Source of the DNA: Bacillus carboniphilus
GTDB lineage: Bacteria; Bacillota; Bacilli; Bacillales; JAIVKR01
Length of the DNA stretch: 64,000 nt
Assembly (NCBI RefSeq): GCF_020524035.2
Contig: NZ_CP129013.1
Coordinates: 310,001 to 374,000 of the forward strand
Direction: 5' to 3'
In this document: positions 36,581 through 45,454 of the stretch, piece after piece
Layout: each line of letters starts with the position of its first letter
Numbering within the stretch: the first letter of the stretch is position 1
Notes under the pieces: model-generated
What the model saw: only the letters and a program-made list of their open reading frames with translations
Databases searched by the model: none
Told to the model about the DNA's origin: nothing
Made by a program: the position numbers and the translations under genes

Positions 36581-38772
36581 ATGAAACGAGATATTTTGAC
36601 AGATTTGGTCCTGCGATTATCTGGTACTGATAAATACAATTGGTCTTTTGCTCTTGTCATTGCGACATATAACAGACGTCTTTCTTCTTCAAGTGGCAGG
36701 GTTTCACCCTTTCGCCATGAGTCTAGAGCATAGTCATGAGGTATTGAGCCATCTACTACACCAATCACATAAACGGTCTTAAACTCTAATCCTTTTGAAC
36801 GATGAATGGTTAATAGTTGGACGCTATCTTGATAAGAGAGACTTTTTTCTTGTGATTTTGCCGTCATATGGTCTACATGATCTAATAGTTCATGAATAGT
36901 AGAGAACTTCTTAGCGACAACTTTGAAATCTTGTAGCGCATCTGAACCTTTATCCATCTTATTTCCTTCTTGACCACGTTTTTTTATGAAATCTCCGAAA
37001 CCAAGTTCTTTTTCAATCACTTCAATCGCTTGAATAGGTGTTTTTTTAGTTAAAGTAGGAATCACTTTAACGAGTGCCTTTAATTTTTTTCTTTGGAAAG
37101 GCAATAAATCTGGAAGCTTTGGCAGTGCTTCAATGTATGGGCAATCATGGAGGATGGTCAAGGCTTTCAGTTCGTTTATATGTGATTGTTTTATGAATAA
37201 AGCAGTAAATAAATCTTTTAGTGCGCTTGTATCATCTTGATTTAGGCTTATTTTAAAGAAAGAAAGTAAGCTTCTAATAACTCTTTTTTTATAAAAAGAG
37301 TCTTGTCCGTTTTCAAATTCAAAAGGAATGCTTGATTCGCAAAATCGTTCAAATATAGCTCTTCCGGCTGTGTGTGTTCGATATAAAATGGCAAAATCAT
37401 TTGGCGATGCACCATTTTGGATTTTACCTTTTATATCTTCAACGATCATGGTAGCTTCCTCTTCCTCATCATATGGAAAAAATAAAAAAGGGTATTGTGT
37501 TGATGGTGAAACGGCTTGTATTTTCTTTTGAAATCGTTCTTTGTTAAATGAAATGACCTTATTGGCGCTGGTTACAATTGGATGACTAGAACGATAGTTA
37601 TGACTTAATTGAACCATTTTGGCATTAGGATAATCTTTTTTAAAATTCAATATGAAAGAAGGTTCACTTCCTCTGAAACTATAAATAGATTGGTCGTCAT
37701 CCCCCACTGCACAAATATTATTGGTTTGTTTAGATAATAGTTGCAAGAGCTTATACTGAACAGGATTGATGTCTTGAAATTCATCGACTAAGAAATAGTG
37801 AAATCTCTTTTGGTATTTTTTTAATAGTTTCTCGTTTTCTCCGAAAAGTTGTAAGCATTTCAACAACATATCATCAAAATCAAATTTTTGATCATACTCC
37901 TTTTGACGTTCATAATGCTCATAAAGGGCCTGAAATTGCTCTTCTAACTCCGTTTGAGGGGTTATTTCATCAGGTCTTTTCATTGTGTTTTTCCAAAGAC
38001 TAATTTGCTGTAATGCTTGGTCAAAAGGGAAATCTTTTTCATCTATGTTCAGTCTTTTTAGCACAGGTTGAAAATAATAGCTTTTCTGCCAATCCCATTT
38101 AATTAATTGGTCGGTTTGTCTATATGTTGGAAGATGGTGTGCTAAAATCCTATAAAAAATACTATGAAATGTACCAATGATCGGTTGTGTTTGTAATTGA
38201 CTCGTTATCCGATCTTTCATTTCTTTAGCTGCTTTTGTGCTAAAAGTCACGAGCATCATACTTTTAGGATCAATATTTTTCTCTAAGGCCATATATATAC
38301 ATCGAGCAGTTAGTACGCGCGTTTTTCCACTTCCCGCACCTGCAAGAACTAATAATGGTCCATCAATTGTATGTACAGCCTGTTGTTGTTTTGGATCAAG
38401 AGGAACAACAAAGGATTGTTCCGAATAATTAGGAGGTGACATAAAAGGCGTATTGTTCTTTATTGGCTTTGGTAATTTCCAATTAAACGTCACTTGTGAT
38501 GGATTAATAGCTTTATTTTTAGGTAAAAGAATGCCGTTACTATTATGAGCGTCTCTTATTTGATGTTCTTCAATTTCTATGCCATTACATTTAGTATCAT
38601 GTAGATGGTGAAAATAAGGTTGCTTTTCAATTCCTAAATATAGTTGAACGGGTTTTTTACAATGCTCACATGAAACAATCCCCTTTTTTGTAGCTTCATA
38701 AAGTTTTTGAAAAGATTCTCTAGAATAGGTTTGTAAATCGATTACTCGATCTTTCCATATTGCTTTTTTCAA
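36562..38772 (-). CDS. yjcD: UvrD/PcrA-type superfamily 1 DNA helicase YjcD with CoiA-like N-terminus
   Basis: A 736-aa SF1 helicase. Motifs in order: Walker A AGAGSGKT (about residue 145), TFSTKAAKEMKDR, Walker B DEFQDINPVQ, GDDDQSIYSFRGSEP, SHNYRS, TIHRSKGLEFKTVYVIG and LLYVAMTRAKDQL. An N-terminal zinc-ribbon-like unit, CEHCKKPVQLYLG then PYFHHLHDTKC (about residues 36-65), closely mirrors the CoiA N-terminus at 5.0 kb. A linker of about 60 aa joins it to the helicase. It unwinds DNA 3' to 5' by family analogy. The biological role is unknown. Confidence 0.92.
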   Translation of the reverse strand: MKKAIWKDRVIDLQTYSRESFQKLYEATKKGIVSCEHCKKPVQLYLGIEKQPYFHHLHDTKCNGIEIEEHQIRDAHNSNGILLPKNKAINPSQVTFNWKLPKPIKNNTPFMSPPNYSEQSFVVPLDPKQQQAVHTIDGPLLVLAGAGSGKTRVLTARCIYMALEKNIDPKSMMLVTFSTKAAKEMKDRITSQLQTQPIIGTFHSIFYRILAHHLPTYRQTDQLIKWDWQKSYYFQPVLKRLNIDEKDFPFDQALQQISLWKNTMKRPDEITPQTELEEQFQALYEHYERQKEYDQKFDFDDMLLKCLQLFGENEKLLKKYQKRFHYFLVDEFQDINPVQYKLLQLLSKQTNNICAVGDDDQSIYSFRGSEPSFILNFKKDYPNAKMVQLSHNYRSSHPIVTSANKVISFNKERFQKKIQAVSPSTQYPFLFFPYDEEEEATMIVEDIKGKIQNGASPNDFAILYRTHTAGRAIFERFCESSIPFEFENGQDSFYKKRVIRSLLSFFKISLNQDDTSALKDLFTALFIKQSHINELKALTILHDCPYIEALPKLPDLLPFQRKKLKALVKVIPTLTKKTPIQAIEVIEKELGFGDFIKKRGQEGNKMDKGSDALQDFKVVAKKFSTIHELLDHVDHMTAKSQEKSLSYQDSVQLLTIHRSKGLEFKTVYVIGVVDGSIPHDYALDSWRKGETLPLEEERRLLYVAMTRAKDQLYLSVPDNRRTKSVKISRFIKTLAR

Positions 38773-38957
38773 CAGGGAATGCCTCCAATTTAATGAGTAA
38801 TTGATAGAATAATGTAGTTTACTACAAGCCTTATCATATCAAATTGATTAGATGCAGGAAAGGGGAGGCCAATTATCGAAGTATGTCAATAGGCATTGAA
38901 ATTTCATTACGGATAAACGAAACGGTCTAATTCTTACATGAGAAAGGATGAGTAGTT

Positions 38958-39143
38958 ATGGGATATATCGCACCGGTTAATATGGAAGCGAGAATTCAGT
39001 ACAGAAATCTGATGTATCGTAAAAAAGTTGACTATGTTCCATTAGCAAAAATATCTTCAGTAAAGTTGAATATAGCTGATAAACAATTAGAGTCTAAAAC
39101 GGAGCAAGTATATTATCGATCGACCATTGATTTGAAAATATAA
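38958..39143 (+). CDS. Small protein (61 aa), YjzB-position hypothetical
   Basis: A 61-aa product starting MGYIAPVNMEARIQYRN, with a basic centre and strand-like segments (VPLAKISSVKLNI, YYRSTIDLKI). GAAAGGATGAG precedes the ATG. It lies just upstream of yjcD, divergently, where B. subtilis has a short gene, yjzB. No domain is recognised. It is plausibly real because its ribosome site is good and there is no overlap. Confidence 0.55.
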   Translation: MGYIAPVNMEARIQYRNLMYRKKVDYVPLAKISSVKLNIADKQLESKTEQVYYRSTIDLKI

Positions 39144-39164
39144 CTAGTGGTTCGTGTATATAGT

Positions 39165-39842
39165 TTAGTGTAACTTTTGTATATAAAGACCTTTCTCTTT
39201 TGTATATTCTGCGTAAAGTACTTCTTTAATATCATTTATTTTCTGTTTGTTTAACTGATGAAGCAAATATTGTTTGTTAAGGCCTGCGTTTTGTAAATTA
39301 TCCAAAAGGACTTCCCCGTCAATAATAATCGTGATTGGAAGAGTAAAGGGATCGGACTTTAGGTTTAGATCTGAACGAACAGGGCTCTCAAAGTCTGTTT
39401 TTTTTGCTACGCTTATGGATCCATCTGTTTCAAGAATGGCATATTCTACTTCTTGAAGAGAAAATACGCCTTTTGATCTAATTAAATGTTGTAATTGATT
39501 TATATCTAGCTTTGATTTTCTTAAGCTTTCTCGGTCGATGTTCCCCTTTTTAATGACGATTGTTGGCTGTCCTTCAAGGAAAGATCTTGTTCGTTTCCAT
39601 TTTTGTGTGACGATTTCAAGAACATATATAAGAATCCCCCAAACGATGATCGTAAACAATATTTCTTTTATACCTGAGTCTTTATCATAGACGGCATTCC
39701 CCACTAATTCTCCTAAAATTAACGCAGAAATGAAATCAAATGCTGAAATTTGGGTAATTTGCGTTTTTCCCAAAAATTTCGTCAAAAAAAATAACCCTAT
39801 AAATCCTACTACTAGTTCTATAGCAATGACTTTTAAGTCCAT
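39165..39842 (-). CDS. DUF421/YetF-family membrane protein (second copy)
   Basis: A 225-aa protein with three N-terminal spans (LKVIAIELVVGFIGLFFL, FISALILGELVGNAV, ILFTIIVWGILIYVLEIV). It has the YetF motif FLEGQPTIVIKKGNIDRESLRK and LQEVEYAILETDGSISVAKK. It shares the layout of the 35.1-kb protein but is clearly diverged. It is transcribed alone toward the small 39.0-kb gene. Family function remains uncertain, with spore or membrane roles suggested for relatives. Confidence 0.85.
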   Translation of the reverse strand: MDLKVIAIELVVGFIGLFFLTKFLGKTQITQISAFDFISALILGELVGNAVYDKDSGIKEILFTIIVWGILIYVLEIVTQKWKRTRSFLEGQPTIVIKKGNIDRESLRKSKLDINQLQHLIRSKGVFSLQEVEYAILETDGSISVAKKTDFESPVRSDLNLKSDPFTLPITIIIDGEVLLDNLQNAGLNKQYLLHQLNKQKINDIKEVLYAEYTKEKGLYIQKLH

Positions 39843-40015
39843 ATTATCACCTTTACGATCTATAATTATTTTATTGTAAAAAGTATGTAGTCAGCAAATT
39901 CTCATATGAATGATGTGAAAATATCTTTATCAATAGGTTGTGCTTAATTGTTAAAAAATATGATTAATAAAATGGAGGGGTGGTGTAGTTTGGGAAGGAG
40001 AACATATAAAATGTA

Positions 40016-40044
40016 AAAAGCGATTCGTATTTAGAATCGCTTTT
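40016..40044 (-). terminator. Terminator after yjcF
   Basis: AAAAGCGATTC and GAATCGCTTTT with a 7-nt loop, at the minus-strand end of yjcF. Confidence 0.85.
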
Positions 40045-40050
40045 AAATCC

Positions 40051-40476
40051 TTATACTTCTTTTGTCATTTCAATGTGAGGAATATTAGCATCATAGAAAA
40101 TGTCAGAAGTGATTTTATATCCTAACTTTTCATAAAATGCTTTTGCTTGTGTTTGTGCATGAAGCTTAAACTTTTGAATCCCTTTTTCTTTCAAAATTTC
40201 CTCTAATTTAGTAATAATTCTTTTCCCATTACCACCTTTTCTATATTCTTTTAATACACAGACTCGTTCAATTTTTCCATATTGATTCATTATCCGACAT
40301 CGCCCAGTACCTATTGGCTCGTGACTTTGATTATAGAGAAGAACATGATTTGCATGTTGATCATGTTCATCTTTTTCTAGTTCTTCAGGAACTTGTTGTT
40401 CATTCACAAAAACTTTCATACGAATTTCAATAGCTTGATCTAATTGTTCCTTTGAAGTAACTTGATGCACTTCCAT
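40051..40476 (-). CDS. yjcF: GNAT-family acetyltransferase YjcF
   Basis: A 141-aa GNAT protein. The fold motifs are visible: IRMKVFVNEQQVPEELEKDE in the N-terminal part, RVCVLKEYRKGGNGKRIITKLE (the acetyl-CoA loop; residues about 69-90), and LHAQTQAKAFYEKLGYK. It resembles ElaA-type acetyltransferases. The substrate is unknown. It lies 4 bp after yjcG in a yjcH-yjcG-yjcF-like run on the minus strand, the same set as in B. subtilis. Confidence 0.88.
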   Translation of the reverse strand: MEVHQVTSKEQLDQAIEIRMKVFVNEQQVPEELEKDEHDQHANHVLLYNQSHEPIGTGRCRIMNQYGKIERVCVLKEYRKGGNGKRIITKLEEILKEKGIQKFKLHAQTQAKAFYEKLGYKITSDIFYDANIPHIEMTKEV

Positions 40477-40480
40477 CTCC

Positions 40481-40996
40481 TTAGCAGTCCTTTCCTAAAC
40501 GATACGTTTCAAATACTGTCCATGAACCATTTTCTAATTGATAGAGAAGATGAAAGCGGTCTACTCTTTCTTGATGTGAAATATCAGATAGTTTGAGACT
40601 ACTGAATACATCTGTATGCTCTGAATCCGATAATTTTTGTCCAATGGTGATGTGTGGTATAAATGCGTACTCTGGTTCAGCCGGTTTAATTTCTTTATGT
40701 AATGTTTCATTTAAGTATAGTAAAGCATCTGTTTGTTCGACTTTTAAGTAAACCACATTATTTACTGGTGAGAATGAACTGAATTTGTACACATTTAGTT
40801 CAAGTAAAGAAGTATTTTTAGAAATCTCAAGGAGCTTTGATGATATTTCATCCAATTCTCTTTCTTCAGCCTCAAAAGGACTGCGTAAAGTCAAGTGCGG
40901 TGGAATTAATGAATAATGTGGATCATATCTTTTTCGATAAGAATTCGCTAAATCTTGAAGCTTTTTAGATGGGAAGATAACAATTCCATATTTCAT
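40481..40996 (-). CDS. yjcG: 2H phosphoesterase-like protein YjcG
   Basis: A 171-aa protein of the 2'-5' RNA ligase/2H phosphoesterase fold. The two catalytic His-x-Thr motifs are present as [10 protein letters not shown] (about residues 33-42) and [10 protein letters not shown] (about residue 115). The spacing of about 80 residues fits the family. The biological substrate is unknown. It is in operon with yjcF, which begins 4 bp downstream. A GGAGGTACTC site precedes the ATG. Confidence 0.9.
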   Translation of the reverse strand: MKYGIVIFPSKKLQDLANSYRKRYDPHYSLIPPHLTLRSPFEAEERELDEISSKLLEISKNTSLLELNVYKFSSFSPVNNVVYLKVEQTDALLYLNETLHKEIKPAEPEYAFIPHITIGQKLSDSEHTDVFSSLKLSDISHQERVDRFHLLYQLENGSWTVFETYRLGKDC

Positions 40997-41077
40997 AAGA
41001 GTACCTCCTCGAATAATCGTAAATTAATTATAACAGAACGTTACCAATAACAACACTTGAAGCATGGCTACTGTTGG

Positions 41078-41812
41078 TTAATTCATCATGGTCTGTAAAA
41101 CTTTTTTAAGAAGTGGTTGCCAATAAGTCCAACGATGGTCTCCTTCAAATTCCTCATAAATATGTTGAAAGCCCTTTTCATTAAAAACCTTGTTTAATTG
41201 TCTATTTGGTGTTAAAAAGTCAACATTCTCATCATCTGTTGTTTTGACAGAAGTTTCTTCGAGTCCAATTTGATGATAGATGGAAAGTAAATCAGGGTAG
41301 TTAAACTGCTTGACACTGTTGATTACTTTTTCGTTGACAAATGGAGACTGAAGCATCACTTTTCCAAATATATTTGGATACGAAATAGCTGTCATAAGGG
41401 AAATGGTTCCTCCAAGAGAATCGCCTATTAGAGCTCTTGCTTGTCCCATTTGATAGGTTGGATATTCTTTATCTAAAAAGGGGATGAGCTCATGGGCTAA
41501 AAATCTTGAATAAGCTTTACTTGTAGGACTATTTGGATGATATTTCGTTCGTCTATCGTCAACACTTTTATATGGAATGCCAACGATAATCATGTTTTCA
41601 ATCTCATGATATTCTAGTAATTGCTCCGTAAAACGTGCAATTCTTCCTAGCTTAAAATAATCTTGCCCATCTTGTGCCACCAACAAGTTGTATTTGTATA
41701 GTGGAGAATAGGTCACTGGTAAGTATACGAGTAAAGACAATTCTTCATTAAGTTCGTTGCTGTAAAAATTTATTTCTTGCAATGGTCTTACTTTTACATT
41801 CATCGCTTTCAA
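41078..41812 (-). CDS. yjcH: Alpha/beta-hydrolase (esterase-like) YjcH
   Basis: A 244-aa protein of the putative-esterase (Fes/IroE-like) family. The nucleophile elbow Gly-Asp-Ser-Leu-Gly is in ALIGDSLGGTISLM. LLVAQDGQDYFKLGRI and a terminal His in EFEGDHRWTYWQPLL complete a plausible triad. Localisation is cytosolic, as there is no signal peptide. It is the first gene of the yjcHGF run. An R-type repeat lies immediately upstream. Confidence 0.9.
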   Translation of the reverse strand: MKAMNVKVRPLQEINFYSNELNEELSLLVYLPVTYSPLYKYNLLVAQDGQDYFKLGRIARFTEQLLEYHEIENMIIVGIPYKSVDDRRTKYHPNSPTSKAYSRFLAHELIPFLDKEYPTYQMGQARALIGDSLGGTISLMTAISYPNIFGKVMLQSPFVNEKVINSVKQFNYPDLLSIYHQIGLEETSVKTTDDENVDFLTPNRQLNKVFNEKGFQHIYEEFEGDHRWTYWQPLLKKVLQTMMN

Positions 41813-41954
41813 CCCCTACTACATCTTATTCTATTACTACTATGTATAATGCCTTTGTTGTTAACAAGATTCAAGTATTTTGATCCTCTAATAGAGGTTG
41901 TTCAAAAAGTCATGAAAAATTGCTGTCGAATAACTTTGTTGTCTCGCTATTCCA

Positions 41955-42118
41955 AGCTCCGACGCCAGGATTGGCTAGCACGAGCGTTGTCCCAATGATG
42001 GGGACGTCTTTAGCCCGTGATCCTTGACGTACACTGTGGTGCTTCGATGCCCAGGACGGGCAAGCGCAGGCGTTGTCACAGTATGTGACAGAACTTATCC
42101 TGCGTTCCTTTAAGCAGT
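41955..42118 (-). ncRNA. Two Bacillaceae-1-like RNA modules
   Basis: Read on the minus strand these match the two modules of the 14.5-kb element. The GCCC-GTCCT-GGGC and GCC-AATCCT-GGC hairpins and the CCTGCG/CGCAGG outer stem are kept. One inner loop has drifted to ATACT while its stem has become GTCAC/GTGAC. Confidence 0.65.
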
Positions 42119-42130
42119 CGCCTCGTTCTT

Positions 42131-42316
42131 GTCTAGCTCTATCGCCTAGCCAGGAGACGCCTACAGGAGGGAGGTGGATCTACGTTACCCACAGGAAGTG
42201 GGTGTACTTAGTAGATCTTCAGAAATAGCTACGATTTCATGAAAGGTAAAGAGCACCTTTCAAGGTAATCGCATCTTATGCTTGTCGTGGCTGATCAAGT
42301 CGATGACGCTTTTCTA
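42131..42316 (-). repeat. B-family repeat nested in R5
   Basis: Starts GTCTAGCTCTATCGCCTAGC and ends GACGCTTTTCT. It holds one module on the minus strand (42155-42217): GATCTAC/GTAGATC outer stem, inner hairpin CCCAC-TTCCT-GTGGG, and a CCTCC-rich second hairpin. The DNA at 42461-42520 (GATCTACTAACTAC followed by GTAGATTC) looks like a decayed further module. Confidence 0.75.
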
Positions 42317-42654
42317 ATTCTCGGCCCTTTTTCCCCTTCTTTTTGAACACGCACTATTATAAGGAAAATTCTTCAAGTGGTTGTTTAAGTAAGGAAAAAA
42401 CATCGAGAATGAACCTTGCACAGCCAATTTCTGTTGCATGGATGATGCTTTTTTAGTCAATCAGATGATCTACTAACTACGGTCACCACGAGTTAGCAAT
42501 GTAGATTCAAACCTTCATGTGGAGCCGTGTTCATCGTAAGATTATTAGAAGCTTATCTATAATATTTGTAGTAAATCCCAGAGATATTATGGTATATTTA
42601 AAGTATAGAATTGTACAAAAAATGAGAAAAAGATTTACATTGGAGGGGATCATG

Positions 42655-43104
42655 ATGAGCTTAACCTATAAAAGAATTGTCGTAGCAGTTGATGGGTCAG
42701 CAGAGGCTGAGGCAGCTTTTGAGCAAGCAATTGAAATTGTCAAACGCAACGAAGGGGCAGCTTTATTAATTACTCATGTGATTGACACAAGAATTGGGAT
42801 TGCAGAAACATATGATACCGGCGTCATCAGTAGAATTGAAGAATCTGGACATGAATTACTCAAAAAATATGAAGATCAAGCAAAGAAGGCTGGTCTTGAT
42901 AATGTCGCTACCGAGTTAAAACACGGTTCTCCTAAGGCTATCATTGCCAAAAAGATTGCACCTGATTTTAATGCTGATTTAATCATTTGTGGGGCAACAG
43001 GATTAAATCGTGTTGAACGATTTATTGTTGGTAGTGTAGCCGAACATACTACAAGATATGCAAAATGTGATGTTTTGATTGTTCGTGCAGATAAAAAAGA
43101 ATAG
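42655..43104 (+). CDS. Universal stress protein, UspA family
   Basis: A 149-aa protein. ATG 42655 (MSLTYKRIVVAVDGSAEAE) is chosen, with GGAGGGG upstream; the adjacent ATG at 42652 is possible. The Usp ATP-binding signature GATGLNRVERFIVGSVAEHT is intact, and VAVDGS opens the fold. Single-domain Usp proteins are cytosolic and respond to stress or starvation. Upstream DNA is repeat-derived, so its promoter is not evident. It ends in a clear terminator. Confidence 0.92.
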   Translation: MSLTYKRIVVAVDGSAEAEAAFEQAIEIVKRNEGAALLITHVIDTRIGIAETYDTGVISRIEESGHELLKKYEDQAKKAGLDNVATELKHGSPKAIIAKKIAPDFNADLIICGATGLNRVERFIVGSVAEHTTRYAKCDVLIVRADKKE

Positions 43105-43117
43105 ACGCGTTAGAAAG

Positions 43118-43147
43118 GGGACAGGTGGATTTTTCATCTGTCTTTCT
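43118..43147 (+). terminator. Terminator after uspA
   Basis: GACAGGTGG and CATCTGTC with an AT loop and T-rich tail. The following 43148-43473 bases hold only a weak hairpin at about 43284-43316 (GTCCAAG/CTTGGGC). Confidence 0.6.
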
Positions 43148-43473
43148 ATTGGGAACGATATTCAAAGTAAGGTAATATAACACAAGTTTTTATCTAGTGT
43201 TAAAATTTAGATTTCTATAGTTCGAAAAATAATAGGCTGCAAGTTGTTACGTTTTAAAGAAAGTTAAACAAAACAACAATCTTAGAGCGTCCAAGCCTTA
43301 ACTCTTGGGCGTTTATGTTTTAATCAATTTTCTAATCTATGTGAAAGTACCTTCGATATTAAAGCTATAAACAACTTTCAATGAACACGAATTATAAAGA
43401 ATATACAAAAAATGATTGACTTCTTTTTTATTCAATAATATAATTACTTTTGTCACTAATGAATTGAATATTT

Positions 43474-43546
43474 GATTCCGTAGCTCAGCTGGGAGAGCGC
43501 TACCTTGACAGGGTAGAGGTCGCTGGTTCGAGACCAGTCGGAATCA
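43474..43546 (+). tRNA. tRNA-Val (anticodon GAC)
   Basis: A 73-nt cloverleaf: acceptor GATTCCG/CGGAATC, D arm GCTC...GAGC, anticodon stem CTACC/GGTAG around TTGACAG (GAC reads GUC and GUU, valine), T arm GCTGG-TTCGAGA-CCAGT. Discriminator A, with no encoded CCA. It stands alone, followed by its own terminator. Confidence 0.97.
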
Positions 43547-43551
43547 TATCG

Positions 43552-43591
43552 AAAACCTGTACCTACTTTACTATGGTAGCTACAGGTTTTT
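43552..43591. terminator. Terminator of tRNA-Val, also at mtnN end
   Basis: AAAACCTGTA/TACAGGTTTT arms with an inner GTAGCTA-type pairing. T-rich on both strands, so likely bidirectional. Confidence 0.8.
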
Positions 43592-43596
43592 ATTTT

Positions 43597-44289
43597 TTAT
43601 GGCCATTTCATTTCACTTAACATTCCTAAAACTATTTGTGCGGATTGATTAGCAGCCATCTCTTCATACTTTTTATAATCGAGTGTTGTGTTCTCATCCG
43701 CATTGTCAGATATACTTCTAATAATGACGAAGGGGACTTTATTTATATGAGCCACTTGAGCAATTGCTGAACCTTCCATCTCTACGCAAGCAGGCGCATA
43801 GTTTTTAACAATCCTTGTTTTTTCTTCTATGTCTTCGATAAATGATTCTCCACTAACAATTCTTCCTAAATGATAAGTTGAGTTTAATTTCAAATAAGCA
43901 CATGTTTGAAGGGCAAGTTCGATTAGTTGTTTATCTGCTTGAAAGGTTTCTTGAAAAGGAAAGAGGTTTTTCTTTTGTTCTACTCGAACGTCATGGTGAG
44001 TAACATCTGAAGAAATGACAACGTCATATATTTTAACTGCTTCGTCTAGACTTCCAGCTATCCCAGTATTAATAATCGAGTAAACTGAAAACTGATCAAT
44101 TAAAAGTTGTGTGCATGCAGCGGCATTTACTTTCCCAACTCCGCTATTCGTAATAATGATTTCATTACTAAACAATTCTCCATGATAAAAAGGGAATCCT
44201 GCATAAGTGAATTTTGTTAGGTTTTGTACTTTATTGATGAGTAGGTCAATTTCTACTTGCATCGCTCCAATAATGCCAATTTTCTTCAC
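43597..44289 (-). CDS. mtnN: 5'-methylthioadenosine/S-adenosylhomocysteine nucleosidase
   Basis: Splits MTA and SAH, recycling methionine and clearing methylation products. The 230-aa protein starts MKKIGIIGAMQVEIDLL, has TNSGVGKVNAAACTQLLI, VEMEGSAIAQVA with the ribose-binding Glu, and RSISDNAD with the catalytic Asp. Length and motifs are standard. It is convergent with tRNA-Val. A second role in autoinducer-2 synthesis would need LuxS, which is not in this window. Confidence 0.95.
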   Translation of the reverse strand: MKKIGIIGAMQVEIDLLINKVQNLTKFTYAGFPFYHGELFSNEIIITNSGVGKVNAAACTQLLIDQFSVYSIINTGIAGSLDEAVKIYDVVISSDVTHHDVRVEQKKNLFPFQETFQADKQLIELALQTCAYLKLNSTYHLGRIVSGESFIEDIEEKTRIVKNYAPACVEMEGSAIAQVAHINKVPFVIIRSISDNADENTTLDYKKYEEMAANQSAQIVLGMLSEMKWP

Positions 44290-44501
44290 ATGTTGTCACT
44301 CCTAAATTATTGATTAAACATTCTTACCCTTCCATTCTATATTAATTATCAAGAAAGAAACAGAAGGCTAAATTATTTGCACATTATAACTTAGTACAGA
44401 TTAAAAAGTGAGTTCAAGTTTTATTGGAAAAAGCAGAAGATTAAAGCTACCTTCATTGTCGTGTTATGATAAAGAAAATATTAATGGAAGGATGATGATC
44501 A

Positions 44502-45290
44502 TTGACTGTCTTTGCAAAAGATGCCTTTAAAGGGAAGCATGCCTTAGTTACGGGGGCAACAGGTGGAATTGGTTCAGAAACAGCAAGAACGCTTGTGAGT
44601 ATGGGTGCTAATGTCACAATCACAGGGAGAAATAATCAAAAGTTAGAACAACTATTAGGTGAACTTTCAGAGAATGAACGGTCCCTAGTCTTCGCATATC
44701 CCGCAGATATAACAATCGAAGAAGAACGAAAACAATTAGTAAAGGAAGCGGAAAACACAAACGGTCCAATATCTTTACTTGTTAATAATGCTGGAATAAT
44801 GGGGGGTGGACTCTTAGAAAACCTTGAACAAGAAGAGATGGAACGAGTGATGGATTTAAATTACACCTCAACCGTTCTTCTAACTAAATTAATTTACCCA
44901 TCAATGAAAAAGAATAGAGAAGGTTCAATTGTGAATGTAGCTTCTTTATCAGGTTTAAGAGGTACATATGGTGGAACAGCCTATTGTGCATCTAAGTTTG
45001 CCTTAATTGGTTTTACCCAGTCATTATCATTGGAAGCTCTTGAACATAATATAAGAGTAAATGCAGTATGTCCGGGTTATGTTGATACGGAAATGGGGAG
45101 GTCAGCCGCTCGAAATAAAGCAGAACGAGAAGGAATCCAAGTTTCAGAAGTGATTAAGAGTTCAATTCCATCAGGCCGGATGACAACCTCAAAAGAGGTC
45201 GCCAATACGATTGTATTCTTACTAACGGATGCTGCAGAAAATATAGTCGGTGAATCAGTTAAGATTTCAGGTGGAGCGGTATTAAGATAA
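44502..45290 (+). CDS. SDR-family oxidoreductase (3-oxoacyl-ACP reductase-like)
   Basis: A 262-aa classical short-chain dehydrogenase. The cofactor loop is TGATGGIGSETA (residues about 17-28), then NNAGIMGG, catalytic Ser in VASLSGLRG, and Tyr-x3-Lys in YCASKFAL. It begins at TTG 44502 after GGAAGGATGATG. It resembles FabG-type reductases but stands alone, so substrate specificity is not known. A strong terminator follows. No operon partner is evident on either side. Confidence 0.9.
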   Translation: MTVFAKDAFKGKHALVTGATGGIGSETARTLVSMGANVTITGRNNQKLEQLLGELSENERSLVFAYPADITIEEERKQLVKEAENTNGPISLLVNNAGIMGGGLLENLEQEEMERVMDLNYTSTVLLTKLIYPSMKKNREGSIVNVASLSGLRGTYGGTAYCASKFALIGFTQSLSLEALEHNIRVNAVCPGYVDTEMGRSAARNKAEREGIQVSEVIKSSIPSGRMTTSKEVANTIVFLLTDAAENIVGESVKISGGAVLR

Positions 45291-45313
45291 AACAATCAAA
45301 AACAATCTGAATT

Positions 45314-45366
45314 TAACGATCTATAGTCCTAGCTTTTAGAAGTTAAGGTTATAGATCGTTTTCTTT
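45314..45366 (+). terminator. Terminator after the SDR gene
   Basis: AACGATCTATA and TATAGATCGTT with a T-rich tail. Confidence 0.85.
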
Positions 45367-45454
45367 TAGTTGGAAAAGGTACGATTTCAAATAGGATGAG
45401 TAAAATGTATTACTTAAGATGGATGAACGGATAATGCTTGAAGGAGGGGGAATT

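Larger units (their letters stand above)
41894..42355 (-). repeat. TIR-bounded repeat R5 with a nested B-family element
   Basis: Opens GAGGTTGTTCAAAAAGTC and closes CTTTTTGAACACGCAC, inverted relative to R2. The interior matches R2 up to GCCTCGTTCTT and resumes at TTCTCGGCCC; in R2 these are contiguous. About 190 bp of B-family sequence separate them, so a B element inserted into an R element. It occupies most of the 41813-42654 gap. Confidence 0.88.

Noticed and set aside
41777-41998. 73-codon frame entering R5
   Set aside because: Overlaps the yjcH start on the other strand and continues in repeat sequence.
43284-43316. GTCCAAG/CTTGGGC hairpin as an sRNA or terminator
   Set aside because: Weak stem, no promoter and no T run clear enough to support a feature.
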